Positions 16,780-24,379 of a DNA stretch of 64,000 nt are shown here, piece after piece. Within the stretch, counting starts at the first letter, position 1, and each line of letters starts with the position of its first letter. The position numbers and the translations under genes are program-made. Below the pieces are notes generated by a model. That model was not told where the DNA came from. It searched no databases and was given only the letters and a program-made list of their open reading frames with translations. The stretch comes from Pseudobutyrivibrio ruminis CF1b (lineage in GTDB: Bacteria; Bacillota; Clostridia; Lachnospirales; Lachnospiraceae): contig NZ_AUJB01000012.1 in assembly GCF_000424005.1 (NCBI RefSeq), positions 62,001 to 126,000 on the forward strand. The letters are read 5' to 3'.

Positions 16780-16795
16780 GTTGAACGATAGTCAC
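16780..16795. repeat. 16-bp partial copy of the 22-kb repeat
   Basis: GTTGAACGATAGTCAC here is identical to the first 16 bases (after one A) of the 37-bp repeat at 22488 and 22883. An exact 16-mer shared by chance in 64 kb is very unlikely. It lies in the 261-base gap after the AraC gene; the rest of that gap holds only the iron-operon control region. Confidence 0.5.
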
Positions 16796-16961
16796 TATTC
16801 TTCCAAGAACTTCTTTCAATTTCATTATTTTCTGATTACTGCCCTACTCTTTTCAAAAATCTTTTGTTTGAGATATGTTTCCTACTGAATCGGGTGCAGA
16901 AATTCTTAAATCAGTCGTGATGTTTGACATGACTAACTTCCTATGGTAAATTTCTTTCACA

Positions 16962-16991
16962 TTGTTAGTTGATTCTAACTTTAGATAGATA
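16962..16991 (+). promoter_or_regulatory. Candidate DtxR/IdeR-like operator over a promoter, iron-transport operon
   Basis: TTAGTTGATTCTAACTTTA (16965-16983) agrees at 13 of 19 positions with the DtxR/IdeR iron-box consensus and contains the inverted half-sites GTTAG/CTAAC. It overlaps a possible promoter, TTGTTA (16962-16967) and TAGATA (16986-16991) with 18-base spacing. The gene start at 17012 has GGAGG 9 bases ahead. Iron-dependent repression is the natural expectation for this operon; the site is a by-eye match only. Confidence 0.35.
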
Positions 16992-17011
16992 AGATATGGA
17001 GGATTAATTTA

Positions 17012-18052
17012 ATGAAAAAACCATTACTAGCTTTATTGTTATCTACTTCGATTTTTGCATCATTTATTGGTTGCGGTTCTACATCACAGAAAGCAGAAGC
17101 AGCTACTTCTGAGACAACAGCAGAAGCTGATACTCAGTTTCCACTTACTATTAAACACGCTTTTGGTGAGACAGTTATTGAAAGTAAGCCTGAACGAATT
17201 GTAAACCTTGGATGGGCTAATCAAGATACAACACTTGCACTTGGTGTAGTTCCAGTTGGTGTGTCTGCAGCAAATTATGGTCTTATGACTGAAAATAAAC
17301 TTCATCCTTGGACTGATGATGCTTTCAAAAATTTAGGTGAAACTTCTCCAAATGTTTTCAATGATGAAACTGGTTGGGATTACGAAGCCATTGCTGCCTG
17401 TGAACCAGATGTTATCATTGCTTCTTACTCTGGATTCACCGAAGAGGAATATAATCTTCTTTCTGAAATCGCTCCAGTTGTTCCTTTCTTGGAAGTTGCA
17501 TGGAAGACAAACTGGCGTGAACAAACTATTACAAACGCTACTGCAATGGGACTTAAAGAAGATGGTGAAAAGCTTGTAGAACAGACTGATGCATTGATTG
17601 CAGAAAAGCTTGCTGACTACCCTGACCTTGAAGGAAAAACTGCTGGTTACTTCTGGATATCACAAGATGATATGAGTACATTTTATGCATATCTTCCAAA
17701 TGACCCACGAGCTTCTTATCTTAATGATTTAGGCTTGGCTACTCCAGAAAGCATTCTTTCTTTGGCAGAGACTTCTGATGATTTCTCGGTAACTATTTCA
17801 CGAGAAAAAACAGATATGTTAAATGACGTAGATATTATGGTTGTGTATGGTGATAAAGGACTTTTGGAAGCACTTCAGGCCGACCCACTTATGAGCCAGA
17901 TTCCTGCTGTAAAAAATGGTGCAGTTGTATTAATTGATTCAACAACAGCCTTGGCAGCAGCAACAACTCCATCAATTCTCTCTATACCATATGCAGTTGA
18001 TGATTATCTTAAAGTATTAAATGAGGCAGCACAAAAAATTGAAGCAAAATAA
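17012..18052 (+). CDS. Iron-siderophore ABC transporter substrate-binding lipoprotein
   Basis: This 346-residue protein has a lipoprotein signal with lipobox FIGC (Cys21) and the FecB/FhuD class fold: TIKHAFGETVIESKPERIVNLGW is the classic start of this family, followed by EAIAACEPDVIIAS and VVYGDKGLLEALQADPLMSQIPAVKNGAVVLID. It captures a ferric siderophore, heme or similar chelate outside the membrane. It is the first gene of a four-gene plus-strand importer, overlapping the next gene by 32 bases. The exact chelate cannot be read from sequence. Confidence 0.9.
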   Translation: MKKPLLALLLSTSIFASFIGCGSTSQKAEAATSETTAEADTQFPLTIKHAFGETVIESKPERIVNLGWANQDTTLALGVVPVGVSAANYGLMTENKLHPWTDDAFKNLGETSPNVFNDETGWDYEAIAACEPDVIIASYSGFTEEEYNLLSEIAPVVPFLEVAWKTNWREQTITNATAMGLKEDGEKLVEQTDALIAEKLADYPDLEGKTAGYFWISQDDMSTFYAYLPNDPRASYLNDLGLATPESILSLAETSDDFSVTISREKTDMLNDVDIMVVYGDKGLLEALQADPLMSQIPAVKNGAVVLIDSTTALAAATTPSILSIPYAVDDYLKVLNEAAQKIEAK

Positions 18053-19040
18053 TAAGATTAAAACAATAACTTTAATAGGAATATTATTACTGTTTATATC
18101 AGTTATCTTGTCAATAACCTACGGAGCAAAATCCGTAGGTTTATCTGATGTTATAGATGCATTACTTGGCAGAAATCTTGAAGACTACAATGTGAATGTA
18201 GTTCAGGCACGACTACCTCGCACACTCTTTGGAATTATAGCTGGTGCGTCTCTTAGCATTTCTGGTGTATTGATGCAGTCTATTACCAGAAACCCAATAG
18301 CTGATCCAAGTATACTCGGGGTTAACACTGGTGCCTCCCTTTTTATAGTATTTGGAATATCATTTTTTAATATTCAATCCAAGCTATCATATATTGGACT
18401 TGCCTTTGTAGGGGCGCTCCTCACTTCCATATTTGTTTATCGTCTGGCAAGTCTTGGTTATAGTGGGGCCACGCCAATTAAGCTTGCTATTTCTGGGGCA
18501 GCTATTAGCACCGCTCTATCCAGTCTTATAAGCATAATTGTTATGCCAGATTCCAGTGTAATGACATCCTTCAGATTTTGGCAGATAGGCAGTATTGGCG
18601 GCACATCTACTGATGACATCTTATTGCTTCTCCCATTCACTGTTTTGGCTATCGTGGTGAGTTTTCTTCTATCAGACAATCTGGACACAATGCTTCTTTC
18701 AGAAGAAACTGCAATAGCTCTAGGACTAAACATTGGTCGTACTAGAATTTTGGCAGCTCTTTGTGGCGTATTATTATGTGCTTGCACCACAGCACTAGCA
18801 GGACCAATTAGCTTTATCGGTCTTATGATTCCTCATCTTATCCGCTCTTCTATTGGATCCAGCCACAAACCACTTATTATTCTAAGTGGAATATATGGTG
18901 GTGCTATTCTTATTATCTCAGATGTGCTTGGACGAATCCTTGGCGCTCCAGGTGAATTGGAGTCTGGAATAATGACAGCACTTATTGGAGCTCCAGTATT
19001 TATTTACATTATTAGAAAGGCGAAGCTTCAGAGCTTATGA
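18021..19040 (+). CDS. FecCD-family iron ABC transporter permease 1
   Basis: This 339-residue membrane protein is of the BtuC/FecCD family: VVQARLPRTLFGIIAGASLSISGVLMQSITRNPIADPSILGVNTGA is the family block (RLPR and NPLAxPxxLGxxxGA). GPISFIGLMIPHLIRSSIGSSHK is the conserved cytoplasmic loop region contacting the ATPase. Its ATG lies inside the end of the binding-protein gene, with no good ribosome site of its own, so translation is probably coupled. Confidence 0.9.
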   Translation: MRQHKKLKQNNKIKTITLIGILLLFISVILSITYGAKSVGLSDVIDALLGRNLEDYNVNVVQARLPRTLFGIIAGASLSISGVLMQSITRNPIADPSILGVNTGASLFIVFGISFFNIQSKLSYIGLAFVGALLTSIFVYRLASLGYSGATPIKLAISGAAISTALSSLISIIVMPDSSVMTSFRFWQIGSIGGTSTDDILLLLPFTVLAIVVSFLLSDNLDTMLLSEETAIALGLNIGRTRILAALCGVLLCACTTALAGPISFIGLMIPHLIRSSIGSSHKPLIILSGIYGGAILIISDVLGRILGAPGELESGIMTALIGAPVFIYIIRKAKLQSL

Positions 19041-20053
19041 TAAAAAACGAAATCATTTTTCACGGAATAAAAAAAAGACAGAAACACTACCATATTGCAA
19101 TCTTTATAATGTTTGTTATCCTTGCAATACTTGTTTGTCTCAATGTTACAATTGGCGAGAAAAACTATACTCTTGCCGAAGTAGTAAGCATCATTTTAAA
19201 TGGTGAAAACAACTATATCATAATGAAGCTTAGGTTACCTCGAACTATAGCAGGTATTTTTTGCGGAATTGCCTTTGCCATTGCAGGAAACACATTTCAG
19301 ACCCTTCTTGGCAATCCACTGGCAAGCCCTGATATTATCGGAGTTTCCTCTGGATCAACAGTAGCTGCAGTTTTCTGTATTTTATTTTTGAATCTAAACA
19401 GAGGGATTGTCTCTATCATCTCCGTTGTTGCCGGATTACTTGCAGCGTTTACAATTTACAAGCTATCCTGTAAAAATGGATTTTCTAACAGCAGGCTTAT
19501 TCTCACAGGTATTGGGGCCCAGGCATTCTTTACAGCCCTTATAAACTGGATGGTAATGCGAGCTGCAGAATATGATGTTCCAACAGCCATGAGATGGATG
19601 GCAGGCAATCTCAACGGAATCACAACAGATACACTACCTCTCCTTGTGATTGTGGTAATCCTTGCTTTTGCGATAATGATTTATTGTAATCAAAGTATCC
19701 GGTCTCTGGAATTAGGCGAACGATATGCCACAATCCTAGGAGTAAATGTTAGTGTAGTTAGAACACTCCTCATGTTTTGCTCTGTTGTGTTGATTGCATT
19801 TGCTACCTCAATCTCTGGTCCAATTGCTTCAATTGCTTTTTTATCTGGACCAATTGCGACCCGTATATGTTCAAACAACCAAACCAACTACACGTCCTCA
19901 GCATTAATTGGAGCAATTCTTGTAATAGCAGGAGACTTTATTGGACAAAATCTTCTTCCAACTAGATATCCAGTTGGAATTGTTACTGGACTTCTAGGAG
20001 CTCCATACCTTGTATATCTTCTAATCAGACAAAATAAAGGAGGCGTAATTTAG
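19037..20053 (+). CDS. FecCD-family iron ABC transporter permease 2
   Basis: This 338-residue membrane protein is of the same family as its neighbour, with MKLRLPRTIAGIFCGIAFAIAGNTFQTLLGNPLASPDIIGVSSGS and a GPIASIAFLSGPIATRICSNNQ loop. It overlaps the first permease by 4 bases (ATGA). The two form the heterodimeric channel. It differs from its partner enough to be a separate subunit rather than a recent duplicate. Confidence 0.9.
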   Translation: MIKNEIIFHGIKKRQKHYHIAIFIMFVILAILVCLNVTIGEKNYTLAEVVSIILNGENNYIIMKLRLPRTIAGIFCGIAFAIAGNTFQTLLGNPLASPDIIGVSSGSTVAAVFCILFLNLNRGIVSIISVVAGLLAAFTIYKLSCKNGFSNSRLILTGIGAQAFFTALINWMVMRAAEYDVPTAMRWMAGNLNGITTDTLPLLVIVVILAFAIMIYCNQSIRSLELGERYATILGVNVSVVRTLLMFCSVVLIAFATSISGPIASIAFLSGPIATRICSNNQTNYTSSALIGAILVIAGDFIGQNLLPTRYPVGIVTGLLGAPYLVYLLIRQNKGGVI

Positions 20054-20862
20054 TGAAAGCCCATTCTCTTAAAGCTGAAAATTTAGTTGCCGGATATGGC
20101 GACGATATCATATTAAACTCTGTGAATATGAAAATTCCAGAAAATAAAATCAGTGTCATTCTCGGTTCAAATGGAAGTGGCAAGTCTACTATGCTTAAAA
20201 CCTTCTGCAGACTTTTGGCTCCAAAATCCGGCTCGATTCTCCTAGACGACAAGTCTATCAATTGCATTAGAAGCAAGGACATTGCCAAGTCCATAGGATT
20301 ACTTCCACAGGATTCTATAGCACCAGCTGGAATCTCTGTAGCTGAGCTTGTTGCCAGAGGACGCTTCCCTTACAGGAAATTTATGGCACCTCTTACAAAA
20401 GAAGATTACATCGCAATTGAGGAAGCTATGGAAGCAATGAATATATGTATGCTTGCAGACAAAAGTGTAGATGAATTATCAGGCGGGCAACGTCAACGTG
20501 TCTTTATTGCCCTAGCACTTGCCCAACAGACAGATATCCTGTTTTTAGACGAACCTACAACTTACCTAGACATTGCTTACCAAATAGAAATACTTGATCT
20601 TTTAAAGGATTTAAACAAAAAGAAAAAGACCACCATTGTGATGGTCTTGCATGATATAAATCTTTCCAGCAAATATGCTGATTATATTTTCGCCATGAAA
20701 AATGGTCATCTTATCAAAGAAGGCGAACCAGCTGATATTATTACCCCTGAAACTATCAGGGAAATCTATGGACTTGAAAGTGTTGTTGTGACAGACCCTG
20801 TCTCCAACAGTCCTATGATTATCCCTATAAGCTCTCACGATGAGATTTCTGGAGTTTCTTAA
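20053..20862 (+). CDS. Iron-siderophore ABC transporter ATP-binding protein
   Basis: A 269-residue single-domain ABC ATPase of the FepC/FhuC type. Walker A is GSNGSGKST (residues 38-46), the Q-loop lies in LLPQDS, the signature is LSGGQRQRVFIALALAQ and Walker B is ILFLDEPTTYLD. It begins with GTG directly on the preceding stop (one-base overlap), with AGGAGG 9 bases upstream. Its 3' end overlaps the convergent AraC gene by 38 bases. Confidence 0.9.
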   Translation: MKAHSLKAENLVAGYGDDIILNSVNMKIPENKISVILGSNGSGKSTMLKTFCRLLAPKSGSILLDDKSINCIRSKDIAKSIGLLPQDSIAPAGISVAELVARGRFPYRKFMAPLTKEDYIAIEEAMEAMNICMLADKSVDELSGGQRQRVFIALALAQQTDILFLDEPTTYLDIAYQIEILDLLKDLNKKKKTTIVMVLHDINLSSKYADYIFAMKNGHLIKEGEPADIITPETIREIYGLESVVVTDPVSNSPMIIPISSHDEISGVS

Positions 20863-21847
20863 AGGCTCCTGGGGATAAACCACACCATTTTTTAAATGCA
20901 TTATAGAAAGCAGTTTGGCTATGATAGCCGACTGCTTTTGATATTTCTTCAAAGGTATCCGAATCGTTTAAAATGAGCCATGCCGCTCTACTCATCCTAA
21001 TATTATTTTGAAAATCCCAAATAGTCTGTTTGTAATAATCTAAAAAACCATACTTCAGCTTTTGCTCACTTATACCCACTTCCTGCGCCAACATGGGAAT
21101 AGTTTTAAATTCATATGCCGAAGACATAATTATCTCATGAACCTGATTTATCTTGCGCAAATCTTCTGAATTAATCTTTATGTCTCTGGCCCCAGCTTTG
21201 ATAGTGCGCAGGCTTTTATCCCCTTCTGCGCTGAAAAGCTTTCGTGATGGTGGACTAAGAAGTAGTTCTACAAGCTCCACAGCCGCTGCCTGGGCTATAT
21301 GCTCTGTCATAATCCTATTTTGCATATACCCTTCCAGTTTGGACAAAACGGCAGTAATCTCTGGTATCAAGATTGTATATCTGGTATTAATTCTAAAAAA
21401 ATTAAACTCGGAAATGCTCCTGCCAATAGAAGGTAAAAGACTATTCACCAAATAATCGTAGTTAATAGAAAATTCTATTCCTTTAAAATGTTGCTTTGCC
21501 CTCCATGCACCTATTCCTCTATCCATTTTTTCTAAGGACATAAATGACGATGGAATTGATTGAGCTATTATATCCCCATCTTTAACAGAATACGTCACTC
21601 CTGCATAAATAATTCCAAAATGCAAAAACTGAGTGTCATACTGATATTCAATAGAAAAATCATCCTCTATTAAATAGTCACCAATCCCGCATTGGATTGT
21701 ATCAGGATTTCCATAGCTTACTATCGTTCCCAATGAATCGTTTTTATAGATTGTAAAGCCATCTTCCTCGTTCACATATTTAATCCTTGCGAGCTTATGA
21801 AACAACTTCTGATATTCAGTTGATGAATGTGCGATTTCACTTTTCAT
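20825..21847 (-). CDS. AraC-family regulator next to iron importer
   Basis: This 340-residue protein has a C-terminal AraC DNA-binding domain (about 245-335: IPMLAQEVGISEQKLKYGFLDYYKQTI and FEEISKAVGYHSQTAFYNAFKKWCGLSPGAFKK). The N-terminal 200 residues have no recognisable domain. It is convergent with the iron importer and overlaps its last gene. Regulators of the YbtA/Btr type, which sense siderophores, often sit this way, so it may activate the importer; that is inference. No ribosome site is visible ahead of the ATG. Confidence 0.8.
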   Translation of the reverse strand: MKSEIAHSSTEYQKLFHKLARIKYVNEEDGFTIYKNDSLGTIVSYGNPDTIQCGIGDYLIEDDFSIEYQYDTQFLHFGIIYAGVTYSVKDGDIIAQSIPSSFMSLEKMDRGIGAWRAKQHFKGIEFSINYDYLVNSLLPSIGRSISEFNFFRINTRYTILIPEITAVLSKLEGYMQNRIMTEHIAQAAAVELVELLLSPPSRKLFSAEGDKSLRTIKAGARDIKINSEDLRKINQVHEIIMSSAYEFKTIPMLAQEVGISEQKLKYGFLDYYKQTIWDFQNNIRMSRAAWLILNDSDTFEEISKAVGYHSQTAFYNAFKKWCGLSPGAFKKLQKSHRESL

Positions 21848-21951
21848 GTAAATAATTTTACATCAAAACAAATGAACTTAAAATAATTGAATAAATATCT
21901 ATTTTGCAATAATTGTCAACTTGTTTTCATAATGATGTAATAATATACACT

Positions 21952-22281
21952 TACTGGCAGGTATTTGATCCAGATGATATGAGCCAGGTATCTTCTAACA
22001 GACAGTACATTGATATGAGTGGTGGCTATATGAAGGTGGTAATCAGCCTTCCAATCAAGCCATCTGCTAACAATGCTACATCTGTATCAGATGATGGCAA
22101 GACACTCACATGGGATTTGCTTTCGGAGTCAAACATCCACTAAGAGTTTAGTCTTATCAACATTGGCATGATTATCGGCTTATGTGTTCTCGCATTAGCA
22201 ATTGTAGCTGCTGTTGTAGTTATAATCATAATCAAAAAAGGTAAAAAGAATACCGTTGAAGTAAGTACACCAATTCAGTAA
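21952..22281 (+). pseudogene. 5'-truncated remnant of a membrane-anchored surface protein
   Basis: In one frame the sequence reads QVFDPDDMSQVSSNRQY, then VVISLPIKPSANNATSVSDD and GKTLTWDLLSESNIH, a TAA at 22141-22143, then (same frame) EFSLINIGMIIGLCV and a hydrophobic segment ending IIIIKKGKK. This is the C-terminus of a lipoprotein/LppM-like (DUF3153-type) protein with a final membrane anchor. The N-terminal part is missing and one internal stop breaks it. The stop lies in a 38-bp repeat whose other copy has TTA in place of TAA, so a single-base change made the stop. Confidence 0.6.
22114..22151. repeat. Repeat R2, copy 1 (38 bp)
   Basis: Shared with 22949-22986 with two mismatches. It contains TTCGGAGTCAAACATCCAC and ends in GAGTTTAG. 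In this copy it lies inside the surface-protein remnant and supplies the internal stop codon. Confidence 0.75.
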
Positions 22282-22285
22282 TGTA

Positions 22286-22319
22286 AAAAAAGCCTCTATC
22301 TCTTATATAGAGATAGAGG
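22286..22319 (-). terminator. Rho-independent terminator (minus strand)
   Basis: A 10-bp stem (CCTCTATCTC / GAGATAGAGG, 22293-22319) with a 7-base loop is followed on the minus strand by a run of T (the A-run 22285-22291). It closes the minus-strand WG-repeat fragment. Confidence 0.75.
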
Positions 22320-22334
22320 TGTATCAAATAATTC

Positions 22335-22487
22335 TTATTTCTTTATTCTTTGACCTTTTGTGAGCTTTACTGTTGCATAACCACTGTTAAAATAAGATGC
22401 ATCTTCAAACTGCGGCTCAAGAAACCAAGAACCGTCGCTTTTTATATACCCCCATTTTTCGTTTATCTCCACCAATGCATAGCCCTC
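22335..22487 (-). pseudogene. C-terminal fragment of a WG-repeat protein
   Basis: On the minus strand, directly after repeat R1, the frame reads EGYALVEINEKWGYIKSDG then SWFLEPQFEDASYFNSGYA and ends KKGQRIKK-like (KLTKGQRIKK) before a stop. The KWGYIxxDG / PQFEDAxxFxxGYA pattern is a WG beta-propeller-like repeat, seen in surface and secreted proteins. Only one repeat remains and no start codon is available, so it is a gene fragment joined to R1. Confidence 0.6.
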
Positions 22488-22524
22488 AGTTGAACGATAG
22501 TCACATTTGTGACCCCTGTATTTG
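22488..22524. repeat. Repeat R1, copy 1 (37 bp)
   Basis: Identical over 37 bases to 22883-22919 (same orientation). It includes the perfect inverted repeat GTCACA-TT-TGTGAC. On the minus strand each copy is followed directly by a different gene fragment. Confidence 0.85.
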
Positions 22525-22882
22525 CGATATAAACTCTTGTTCTGTTTTGCTTTCTTTCAGCATGGTATACATCTGAGCTGATTTTTCCTCTTTTTGTTGG
22601 TCTGTCATATCTTTCATTTTCTCCGAAATCAGCAGTCGTGTATTCTGTGAATACCCCTGATCCAACATTGTTTGAAATAATTTGGTGCGCCACTTGAATG
22701 GATTGCCCATCTTTTTCTCCTTCTATTAATTCATTCAAAATGTAATCTATAGTTGTTTCATCTTGAACTATAGTAGTATCTACAGCAATTATTTTACTTA
22801 TACCAAACTCATCTTTTTCGTGGTCCGTAAATACTAGTTTACTACCAACTTTATAAATATAATCTCCGTTTTTTGCCCTAAA
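22501..22882 (-). other. Repeat-bounded segment with overlapping small coding frames
   Basis: Two frames compete on the minus strand. One runs without a start from 22882 (RAKNGDYIYKVGSKLVF, then TDHEKDEFGISKIIAVDTT) to 22463 and looks like a gene interior. The other, 22710-22501, begins with an ATG that has AAGGAG 6 bases upstream and encodes 69 residues (MGNPFKWRTKLFQTMLDQ, then a charged helical tail EEKSAQMYTMLKESKTEQEF) ending inside R1. Neither is recognised. The ATG with a good ribosome site makes the 69-residue protein plausible, but both ends touch repeats, so truncation is as likely. Confidence 0.4.
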
Positions 22883-22986
22883 AGTTGAACGATAGTCACA
22901 TTTGTGACCCCTGTATTTGTATTACATCTTGTGCCAGAGGTGTCTTTCGATTTGCGTTCGGAGTCAAACATCCACTTAGAGTTTAG
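22883..22986. repeat. Composite repeat element: R1 copy 2, linker, R2 copy 2
   Basis: R1 (22883-22919) and R2 (22949-22986) occur here together, separated by 29 bases, while elsewhere in the window each occurs alone. The roughly 104-bp unit could be one complete small element, with 22114 and 22488 as half copies. The R2 end contains the palindrome GAGTTTAGACTC. No transposase is near. Confidence 0.6.
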
Positions 22987-23004
22987 ACTCTCTATAAATG
23001 GCAC

Positions 23005-23457
23005 TTAATCGGATACTATTACTATTCCAGCTTCCTGCATCTTAGGAAGCTCTTTTATATAGAAATTGTCATTAGTGGCAGCAACAGCATCTAAATAGAG
23101 CCTTACCTCATATCCCTTATTCTTTGCATCCAAGACGCTTCGAGCGACACAGCATCTACCATCAACACCAACCATATTGATAACATCTACCTGCATCCGT
23201 TCTATAAACTGCACAAACTCTTCCGAGGAAAAAGCACTTGGCCATCTTTTGGCAAATACATACTTCGATACTACATCAAGCCCTTCCGCCAACACATACT
23301 TATCCTCATTCTCAATCTTGCCTACATTTCTCACATAGACTACAGGAATGTCCGCAGCCACAGCTTCTTGAATACGCATATTAACACGTTCAAGTAGATC
23401 TGACTCATAGTTATCCATATACTTTTGCTGCATATCAATCACTAATAATATTTCCAT
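23005..23457 (-). CDS. Isochorismatase-fold cysteine hydrolase
   Basis: A 150-residue member of the isochorismatase/nicotinamidase-like family. From the start at 23457 (MEILLVIDMQ) the triad is Asp8, Lys70 in KRWPSAF and Cys103 (or Cys102) in GVDGRCCVARSVLDA. The longer reading from 23499 is rejected because TAATG joins the upstream stop and this ATG and AAAAGG lies ahead of it. Translationally coupled to the glutaredoxin-like gene. Substrate unknown; nicotinamide or a small amide/ester are typical for the fold. Confidence 0.8.
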   Translation of the reverse strand: MEILLVIDMQQKYMDNYESDLLERVNMRIQEAVAADIPVVYVRNVGKIENEDKYVLAEGLDVVSKYVFAKRWPSAFSSEEFVQFIERMQVDVINMVGVDGRCCVARSVLDAKNKGYEVRLYLDAVAATNDNFYIKELPKMQEAGIVIVSD

Positions 23458-23768
23458 TAGCAACCTTTTCTTCCACTCTTGTGATCTTCTATTGAACAAG
23501 CATTAGCAGTGCCATATTCAATCAAGCCTGCATCGGCAGGATCAATTGAAACTCTACCATCCTCGAATACAAAAGCAGGGATACCTACATCGCCTATTTC
23601 TTTACAGTGATCAAAAACAGAATTGGTATCACGTAGTCTAGTGAACGCTCCCATATTTCTGATGTTCTCACCAATATTGATATATTCAAATTCTGACTCT
23701 CTACCCTTAATCTGCTCATGAATGTAATCGCAATATGGACAAGTTGGCATTCCGTATATCTTAATCAT
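23457..23768 (-). CDS. Glutaredoxin-like protein
   Basis: A 103-residue thioredoxin-fold protein with the redox motif CPYC at residues 10-13 (MIKIYGMPTCPYCDY), a cis-Pro-type segment VGIPAFVFEDG and a C-terminal tail with extra Cys residues. It probably reduces disulfides or delivers electrons in the cytoplasm. GAGGGG precedes the ATG, and it overlaps the next gene by one base, suggesting that the two work on the same compound or stress response. Confidence 0.8.
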   Translation of the reverse strand: MIKIYGMPTCPYCDYIHEQIKGRESEFEYINIGENIRNMGAFTRLRDTNSVFDHCKEIGDVGIPAFVFEDGRVSIDPADAGLIEYGTANACSIEDHKSGRKGC

Positions 23769-23812
23769 AGGCTTTCCCCTCCATTTCCTATAATCTTCTT
23801 ACCATAACCCGA

Positions 23813-23998
23813 TTAAAATAACCTCTCCTCTAGAAATTCTTTTTCAAATTGATTTCTGTAGGTATGATTGGCCAAAGTATTATATCCATAGAAAGAATTG
23901 ATGTCCTTTGGACCATGTTTCCACAAAAGCCATCCAAACAAAATCATAATACCTGGTATAAGCAATCCATTGATTAGCATAAACCACCAGAAAAACAT
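23813..23998 (-). pseudogene. Truncated SdpI-like membrane protein
   Basis: A 61-residue frame starts with AGGAG ahead of the ATG and has one hydrophobic segment, then WKHGPKDINSFYGYNT, which matches the KKINxxYGYRT segment of the SdpI/YhfL family. The family usually continues with a SMKN...W motif and further membrane segments; here the reading departs after YGYNT and stops. It is therefore a truncated or frameshifted copy, unless a single-helix variant is functional. Confidence 0.45.
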
Positions 23999-24023
23999 AA
24001 CAGCTCCTCCAAAGCAAATGCTT

Positions 24024-24131
24024 TTATTTGTCCCCCTTCAACTGCTCTTCTATCTGTTAATTCTCATCTTCCATTGCAAGGAACCAAGGACTAACCAGTA
24101 GGCAGAACTCTATGAAATAAATTACAACCAT
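24024..24131 (-). pseudogene. Possible decayed small membrane protein
   Basis: In the 381-base gap 23999-24379 the minus strand holds an ATG at 24131 followed by a hydrophobic stretch (VVIYFIEFCLLVSPWFLA), then MEDEN, an in-frame TAA at 24059-24057, and QIEEQLKGDK before a second stop. The charged tail continues sensibly across the first stop, suggesting a nonsense-broken small protein just ahead of the SdpI-like fragment. The ribosome site is weak. Nothing else was recognised in the gap apart from the terminator at 24333. Confidence 0.25.
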
Positions 24132-24332
24132 TTTAATCTTTCTAATCTTAAAATGCCACAATAATTAAAATTTCGTCCAATAAATTCATTCCTAGTTCCT
24201 GAGGAAAGGGGATACGGGGGAAGGAAAGACTGAAAGGTTCAAGAAAACAAAAAGTAAATCCCTCCACAGACCTGCGAAGCTGCTAGACAATGGTAAAATA
24301 ATACACCCCTATTCCAGGGCTAATCTATATTC

Positions 24333-24361
24333 TAAAAAAGGACTCCCAAACAGGGAGTCCT
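24333..24361 (-). terminator. Terminator of the rhamnosidase operon
   Basis: A 9-bp stem (AGGACTCCC / GGGAGTCCT, 24339-24361) with a 5-base loop is followed on the minus strand by six T. It lies 19 bases after the rhamnosidase stop. Confidence 0.85.
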
Positions 24362-24379
24362 CTGATAATTCATATTTTG

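Noticed and set aside
16796-16961. A riboswitch ahead of the iron operon.
   Set aside because: No known aptamer core was recognised; only the candidate iron box and promoter are reported.
22488-22919. A CRISPR array (two 37-bp direct repeats).
   Set aside because: Only two copies, 358 bases apart, without regular spacers or cas genes.
22489-22986. A true integron attC site at R1.
   Set aside because: GTTGAAC fits the core consensus, but no paired inverse core and no integrase were found; left as a remark only.
23457-23499. Longer N-terminus for the isochorismatase-like protein.
   Set aside because: It would lie inside the glutaredoxin gene; TAATG coupling and the family start favour 23457.
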